Origin: Pseudomonas graminis
GTDB taxonomy: Bacteria > Pseudomonadota > Gammaproteobacteria > Pseudomonadales > Pseudomonadaceae
Direction of reading: 5' to 3'
DNA length: 64,000 nucleotides
NCBI RefSeq assembly: GCF_013201545.1
Contig: NZ_CP053746.1
Location: forward strand, 4,478,501-4,542,500
The notes beneath the pieces are model-generated. The model worked only from the letters and a program-made list of their open reading frames with translations, was not told the origin of the DNA and made no database searches. Numbering within the stretch: position 1 is the first letter of the stretch; every line of letters begins with the position of its first letter. Made by a program: the position numbers and the translations under genes. Shown one piece after another: positions 63,891 through 64,000 of the stretch.

Positions 63891-64000
63891 TTACAAGATC
63901 GGCTTGCCGCCGGTCACGCCATAACGTGTCCCCGAGATATAACTGCCTTCGTCGGAGCCTAGCAGTACATAGATCGGCGAGACTTCAACCGGCTGACCCG
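63891..64000 (-). CDS. SDR-family oxidoreductase, C-terminal fragment
   Basis: Only the last 35 codons are in the window; the gene continues beyond the right edge. The translation ends with VLLGSDEGSYISGTRYGVTGGKPIL and has the C-terminal signature of SDR enzymes (SDE.SYISG...VTGG), of the YhxC/YgfF-like large SDR group. Cofactor and catalytic residues lie outside the window. Confidence 0.8.
   Translation of the reverse strand, partial: GQPVEVSPIYVLLGSDEGSYISGTRYGVTGGKPIL

Overview
The window is a chromosomal segment of a Pseudomonas, most likely from the fluorescens/syringae side of the genus. The evidence is the liu leucine/isoprenoid catabolic cluster with its MerR regulator, two Pseudomonas-specific sRNA genes recognised here (a CrcY-type Crc/Hfq-sequestering RNA and a PrrF-type iron sRNA), two typical Pseudomonas REP families, GC-rich third positions, and many genus-typical gene neighbourhoods. 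No phage, IS element, CRISPR array, rRNA or tRNA was seen. Apart from a few REP clusters and one probable frameshift, the region looks like ordinary, densely coded chromosome.

Layout. 0-9.7 kb: the start of an RND efflux adaptor gene, tpx, the tamA-tamB outer-membrane assembly pair, a GNAT acetyltransferase, exonuclease III (xthA), and a secreted PstS-like/OmpA fusion. 9.9-12.2 kb: an acyl-CoA dehydrogenase divergent from a LysR regulator. 12.4-20.2 kb: the liu regulon, liuR-liuE, then a CrcY-type sRNA with a sigma-54 promoter, then liuABCD behind a perfect LiuR-like palindrome. 20.5-24.7 kb: a three-domain indolepyruvate ferredoxin oxidoreductase divergent from an Lrp/AsnC regulator. 24.7-25.6 kb: a Fur-box-preceded PrrF sRNA and a small sigma-region-4/FecR-N-terminal chimera. 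25.8-34.0 kb: an M14 carboxypeptidase, a catalase-like peroxidase/cytochrome b561 pair divergent from an ECF sigma/anti-sigma pair, a large unrecognised protein, and an AraC regulator divergent from an aldo/keto reductase. 34.5-37.5 kb: a translationally coupled unknown/KaiC-like ATPase/soluble histidine kinase cluster. 37.5-44.0 kb: assorted regulators, an NmrA-type reductase, TspO, an MFS pump with TetR, an LRR-protein kinase and a YebC-family protein. 44.3-48.4 kb: arsCH without arsR or arsB, then a short-chain (branched) acyl-CoA degradation set. 48.5-52.7 kb: a 3-dehydroshikimate dehydratase (quiC) with TetR and MFS genes. 53.0-55.7 kb: a heme-oxygenase-like diiron protein, a HemK-like methyltransferase and a small protein in one coupled operon. 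55.8-63.8 kb: a stress-type block (DUF4142, LigD, DUF2188, zinc alcohol dehydrogenase, PLDN-type membrane peptide, DUF1469 and DUF3618 membrane proteins) in which four transcription units start behind AlgU/sigma-22-like GAAC-N16/17-TC elements. The window ends in the 3' part of an SDR gene.

How genes fit together. LiuR probably controls its own gene, liuE and liuABCD, which convert isovaleryl-CoA to acetoacetate plus acetyl-CoA. A CbrB/RpoN-driven CrcY RNA between liuE and liuA would relieve Crc/Hfq repression when preferred carbon is exhausted. PrrF and the adjacent sigma/FecR chimera suggest an iron-responsive spot. All functions are inferred from translated sequence, motifs and neighbourhood; no database search was run.
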